Origin: an uncultured Prevotella sp.
GTDB lineage: Bacteria > Bacteroidota > Bacteroidia > Bacteroidales > Bacteroidaceae
Assembly (NCBI GenBank): GCA_900315835.1
Contig: ONAR01000008.1
Coordinates: 31,957 to 95,956, forward strand
DNA: 64,000 bases
Direction: 5' to 3'
Position 1 is the stretch's first letter. Every line of letters begins with the position of its first letter. Position numbers and translations under genes: made by a program. Below the pieces are notes generated by a model that searched no databases, was not told where the DNA came from, and saw only the letters and a list, made by a program, of their open reading frames with translations. This document shows, one piece after another, positions 61,076 through 64,000 of the stretch.

Positions 61076-62422
61076 CTATTTGTCGCGCCCGAGCAGCTTA
61101 CGCTCGGCCTGCTCCACGCGATCGAAGTGGAAGTCGGCGAGGGTGCGTTGCATGAGCGCCTCAATCTTGTCGTTGCAGAGGTTGCCGATGGAGCCCTCGT
61201 GGGTGTGGTGGATATGGTGGTCGGCCTTGAATGTTCCGGCCTCAATCTCCAAGCCCACCTTCTTGTAGGCGTCGCGGAAGGGCATGCCGGCTGAGGCGAG
61301 GCGGTTGACCTCCTCGACGGAGAACATCGGGTCATACATCGGGTTGTCGAGGATATGCTCGTTGACCTCCATCTTATTGATGATATATGCCGCCATGCGC
61401 AGGCAGTCGTTGAGCTCACCGAAGGCCGGCAGGAACACCTCCTTGATGATCTGCAGGTCGCGGAAATAGCCCACGGGCAGGTTGTTCATAATCATCATAA
61501 TCTGCTGGGGCAGGCTCTGCAACTTGTTGCTCTTGGCGCGGATGAGCTCAAACACGTCGGGGTTTTTCTTGTGCGGCATGATGCTCGAGCCGGTGGTGCA
61601 CTCCTTCGGCAGGCGGATGAAGTTGAAGTTCTGACAGTTGAACAGGCAGGCGTCGAAGGCCATCTTGGCGAGCGTTCCGGCCACGGTGGCGAGGGCGAAG
61701 GCGACATTGCGCTCCATCTTGCCACGTCCCATCTGCGCATAGACCACGTTGTAGTCCATCGAGTCGAATCCGAGGAGGTCGGTGGTCATCTGTCGGTTGA
61801 GCGGGAAGCTGCTGCCGTAGCCCGCTGCTGACCCGAGGGGATTGCGGTTGGTCATGCGGTAGGCGGCCTGGAGGAAGAGCATGTCGTCGGCGAGGCTCTC
61901 GGCGTAGGCGCCGAACCACAGGCCGAAGCTCGAAGGCATGGCAATCTGCAGATGGGTGTAGCCCGGCATGAGCACATCCTTGTACTGGTTGCTCTTGGCG
62001 ATGAGTTCCTCGAAGAGCGAGACGACGTTGTCGACGACGAGTTGGAGCTGGTGGCGCGTGAAGAGTTTCAGGTCGACGAGCACCTGGTCGTTGCGCGAGC
62101 GGCCGGAGTGGATCTTCTTGCCGAGGTCGCCGAGCTCGCGGGTGAGGAGGAGTTCGACCTGCGAGTGGACATCCTCCACATCGGGTTCGATAACGAACTT
62201 ACCTTCCTCGCATTGGCGGTAGATGCGGCGCAGGGCGTCGAGGAGCTTCGGCAGTTCATCGTGGCCGAGGAGTCCGATGCTCTCGAGCATGGTGATGTGG
62301 GCCATGGAGCCCAGCACGTCGTATTTGGCGAGGTAGAGGTCCATCTCGCGGTCGCGGCCAACGGTGAAGCGCTCTATCTCTTTGTTGACTTCAAAGTTCT
62401 TTTCCCAGAGTTTATTCGACAT
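61076..62422 (-). CDS. argH: Argininosuccinate lyase
   Basis: Last step of arginine synthesis. The fumarase/lyase signature is GSSIMPHKKNPDVFEL (about 283-298) with the catalytic Ser; DVHSQVELLLTRELGDLGKKIHSGRSRNDQV is the substrate-binding N-terminal segment. 448 residues, full length. No other arginine gene is in the window. Confidence 0.97.
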   Translation of the reverse strand: MSNKLWEKNFEVNKEIERFTVGRDREMDLYLAKYDVLGSMAHITMLESIGLLGHDELPKLLDALRRIYRQCEEGKFVIEPDVEDVHSQVELLLTRELGDLGKKIHSGRSRNDQVLVDLKLFTRHQLQLVVDNVVSLFEELIAKSNQYKDVLMPGYTHLQIAMPSSFGLWFGAYAESLADDMLFLQAAYRMTNRNPLGSAAGYGSSFPLNRQMTTDLLGFDSMDYNVVYAQMGRGKMERNVAFALATVAGTLAKMAFDACLFNCQNFNFIRLPKECTTGSSIMPHKKNPDVFELIRAKSNKLQSLPQQIMMIMNNLPVGYFRDLQIIKEVFLPAFGELNDCLRMAAYIINKMEVNEHILDNPMYDPMFSVEEVNRLASAGMPFRDAYKKVGLEIEAGTFKADHHIHHTHEGSIGNLCNDKIEALMQRTLADFHFDRVEQAERKLLGRDK

Positions 62423-62440
62423 AATGATGATGTTTTGTTC

Positions 62441-62545
62441 TATTAGGAAGTCCTGAAGTCCCGAAGGTCTTGAAGAAGTCCCGAAGGTCTTGAAGAAGTT
62501 CGGAAGGTTTGAAGTTCAGAAGTCCGGAAGTCCGGAAGTCCAGTC
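62441..62545. repeat. GAAGTCCGG-family array, left part
   Basis: AGGAAGTCCTGAAGTCCCG and GAAGGTCTTGAA units run into GAAGTCCGG and end CCAGTCATATGGC, a variant of the usual terminus. Confidence 0.82.
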
Positions 62546-62560
62546 ATATGGCTAAGCTGT

Positions 62561-62656
62561 CTGATAATCAAGTAATCTGATAATCAAGTAATCTGATAAT
62601 CAAGTAATCTGATAATCAAGTAATCTGATAATCAAGTAATCTGATAATCAAGTAAT
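62561..62656. repeat. 16-bp tandem repeat, six perfect copies
   Basis: CTGATAATCAAGTAAT starts at 62561, 62577, 62593, 62609, 62625 and 62641 without a mismatch. It is bracketed by inverted GAAGTCC arrays (62441-62545 and 62664-62738). No gene is seen in 62423-62735. Confidence 0.95.
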
Positions 62657-62663
62657 CTTAAGC

Positions 62664-62738
62664 TAATGACTGGACTTCTGGACTTCTGGACTCCCGGACT
62701 TCCCCACTTCCGTACTCCTGAACTTCCCCACTTCTCTA
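62664..62738. repeat. GAAGTCCGG-family array, right (inverted) part
   Basis: TAATGACTGGACTTCTGG and further GACTTCC units, the inverse of 62441-62545. Together they form a long inverted repeat around the 16-bp array. Confidence 0.85.
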
Positions 62739-63146
62739 TTCGTACTTGATGGCCTGCAGGGCGTCGGCGATGCGCTCAATGCCCTCCTGCAGGGGCTTCT
62801 TCACCATGCCCGCGATAAACGGGTTGAGGTCGGCACTGATGGTGAGCTTCATCTTACTGGTGGCCTCGGTCACGGGGAGCAGTTGAATCCAGAAATTGAA
62901 CGGCACGGGACTCTCTTGGGTCTCGAACTTGATGGTCTTCGGTGCCTCGCGCTCGACGACGGAGAGGCGTACGGCGCCCATCTGCGTGTTGACACTGATG
63001 CTGTCGGCGTCGAAGGTGAGGTCGTTGACCTTGTCGGCGGGGATGCGGTCTTTGACCTTCTCGATGTTGCTCAGGTCGCTGAGCATGGCGTAGACGGTCT
63101 GCTGGGGGTAGGCAATCTCGCGGATGGTGCTTTCTATCTTGGTCAT
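62736..63146 (-). CDS. SRPBCC-superfamily protein
   Basis: 136 residues with the START/Bet-v1-like pattern: an opening strand STIREIAYPQQTVYAMLSDLSNIEKVKDRIP, central antiparallel strands, and a long C-terminal helix MVKKPLQEGIERIADALQAIKY. Probably binds a hydrophobic ligand in a cavity; the ligand is unknown. No signal peptide. It lies between argH and pyrE, on the same strand. Confidence 0.85.
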   Translation of the reverse strand: MTKIESTIREIAYPQQTVYAMLSDLSNIEKVKDRIPADKVNDLTFDADSISVNTQMGAVRLSVVEREAPKTIKFETQESPVPFNFWIQLLPVTEATSKMKLTISADLNPFIAGMVKKPLQEGIERIADALQAIKYE

Positions 63147-63213
63147 AATATTATTGTTGACAACGGATAAATTAATATATTGGCGTTTTCCTGCGGCTGG
63201 TGTTTTTCCGTGC

Positions 63214-63254
63214 GGCTGGTGGCCGGCACCAGGCCGGCCACTACACTGATACCA
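63214..63254 (-). repeat. REP-like element downstream of pyrE
   Basis: On the minus strand AGTGTAGTGGCCGG, CCTG, GTGCCGGCCACCAGCC. Usual sense orientation, 8 nt past the stop codon. Confidence 0.9.
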
Positions 63255-63262
63255 AAGTGGAG

Positions 63263-63895
63263 TTATTTCTTCCAGTTGGCGGGGTCTTTCCGCCAGGCCT
63301 TGAGCACGTCGATGTCGGCCTGTGAGACGTAGCCGGTCTGTGCGGCGACCTCGATGGTGTGGTCGTAGTCGCCGAGGGTGACGAGCTTCACGCCGGCGTT
63401 GTTGAATGCCTCCTCGGCCACGGGGAAGCCGTAGGTGTAGCTGGCCACCATGCCGATGACGTCGAAGCCGGCTGCGCGCAGGGCGTCGACGGCCTTGAGC
63501 GATGAGCTGCCGGTGGAGATGAGGTCCTCGACGACCACCACCTTGGCGCCCTCGGGCAGACGGCCCTCAATCTGGTTCTTGGTGCCGTGGTCCTTCGGTT
63601 TGGGGCGAACGTAGGCGTAGGGGAGCTGGAGCAGGTCGGCAACGGCCATGCCCATGGCGATGGCGCCTGTGGCCACACCGGCTACAGCGGTAGCCTCGGG
63701 GAAGTTGGCGATGACGGCGTGGGTGAGCTCGGTCTTGACGAACGAGCGCACCTGCGGGTAGCTGAGCACGAGGCGGTTGTCGGTATAGATGGGTGAGTGC
63801 CAGCCAGAGGCCCAGGTGAAGGGGTCGTTGGGCTGCAACTTGATGGCGTTGATGGCCAGCAGCTTTTCAGCGAAAGCGTGTTTGAGGTTGTTCAT
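63263..63895 (-). CDS. pyrE: Orotate phosphoribosyltransferase
   Basis: Makes OMP from orotate and PRPP in pyrimidine synthesis. The PRPP-binding motif is VVVVEDLISTGSSSL (about 117-131); TWASGWHSPIYTDNRLVLSYP and YVRPKPKDHGTKNQIEG are family features. 210 residues, standard. The start (MNNLKHAFAEKLL) is unambiguous. Confidence 0.97.
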   Translation of the reverse strand: MNNLKHAFAEKLLAINAIKLQPNDPFTWASGWHSPIYTDNRLVLSYPQVRSFVKTELTHAVIANFPEATAVAGVATGAIAMGMAVADLLQLPYAYVRPKPKDHGTKNQIEGRLPEGAKVVVVEDLISTGSSSLKAVDALRAAGFDVIGMVASYTYGFPVAEEAFNNAGVKLVTLGDYDHTIEVAAQTGYVSQADIDVLKAWRKDPANWKK

Positions 63896-63952
63896 AGTGA
63901 TCCTTAATTCCGCAACTATGTGCGTGATTTGCCGTTAACTTTATTTATAAGT

Positions 63953-63983
63953 CTCTGAGGAACAATAAGTTCCTCAGAGTTTT
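63953..63983. terminator. Hairpin at the right window edge
   Basis: A perfect 11-bp stem CTCTGAGGAAC / GTTCCTCAGAG (63953-63963 with 63969-63979) is followed by TTTT. The gene it serves is not visible. Confidence 0.65.
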
Positions 63984-64000
63984 GCCATCTCAAGAATTTT

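Overview
This window looks like chromosome from a Bacteroidales bacterium, most likely Prevotellaceae. The evidence is Bacteroidetes-type promoters (TTTG, about 19 nt, TAnnTTTG), a SusC/SusD remnant, a PorZ-like type IX secretion protein, a fused SecDF, a DUF4252/ECF-sigma operon, and many Bacteroidetes-only families (DUF4254, DUF4294, DUF3874). Coding GC is moderately high. Purine-rich Shine-Dalgarno sites are mostly absent. No plasmid or phage block is visible; the window is mostly housekeeping genes.

Layout. 1-5.2 kb: the 3' part of polA, a sirtuin, and three tandem FKBP isomerases. 5.3-11.3 kb: an Lrp-type regulator followed by a C26 hydrolase/M19 dipeptidase fusion, a glutaminyl-cyclase-type M28 enzyme, an orphan VapE-like ATPase and a secreted YhcH protein. 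11.3-22 kb: mutS; a minus-strand DUF4252/sigma/anti-sigma-like/DUF4252 operon; a conserved unknown gene with rpoN and a PAP2-like protein; purE and ispG. 22.3-31.6 kb: tRNA-Arg, susD with a 5'-truncated susC, secDF, an EEP-family phosphoesterase and a rhomboid protease. 31.8-41.7 kb: HU, DUF4294, leuS, yitT, rdgB, porZ and a membrane protein. 41.7-42.0 kb: an AT-rich gap with four perfect DnaA boxes, a strong candidate origin. 42.1-47.3 kb: DUF4254/GT9, acpP-fabF-rnc and a ComF protein. 48-50.3 kb: a large secreted protein and a 52-residue peptide gene. 47.5-53.4 kb: a dense repeat zone that also holds recX and an IS200-like Y1 transposase. 53.4-64 kb: sucCD, a GT2, a TrmH-family methyltransferase, sufE, a U32 protein, a C1-like protease lipoprotein, tRNA-Gln, a lipoprotein, argH, an SRPBCC protein and pyrE, mostly on the minus strand.

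The least ordinary part is the non-coding DNA. At least six repeat families fill the gaps: (i) a palindromic REP-like element, about 35 bp, with some 14 copies mostly at gene 3' ends in the sense orientation; (ii) modules of 290-505 bp with inverted arms of about 90-100 bp around a 23-bp minisatellite, clustered near a single-domain HUH/Y1 transposase; (iii) a 9-bp CCCATCAAA-type family, one copy of which sits in frame inside ispG; (iv) a 9-bp GAAGTCCGG-type family; (v) 22-bp palindromic arrays at 16.3 and 47.9 kb; (vi) assorted 8-, 16-, 18-, 25-, 28- and 49-bp arrays. Together they suggest a genome in which short palindromic repeats are actively amplified, and in places have become terminators, stop codons or protein tails.
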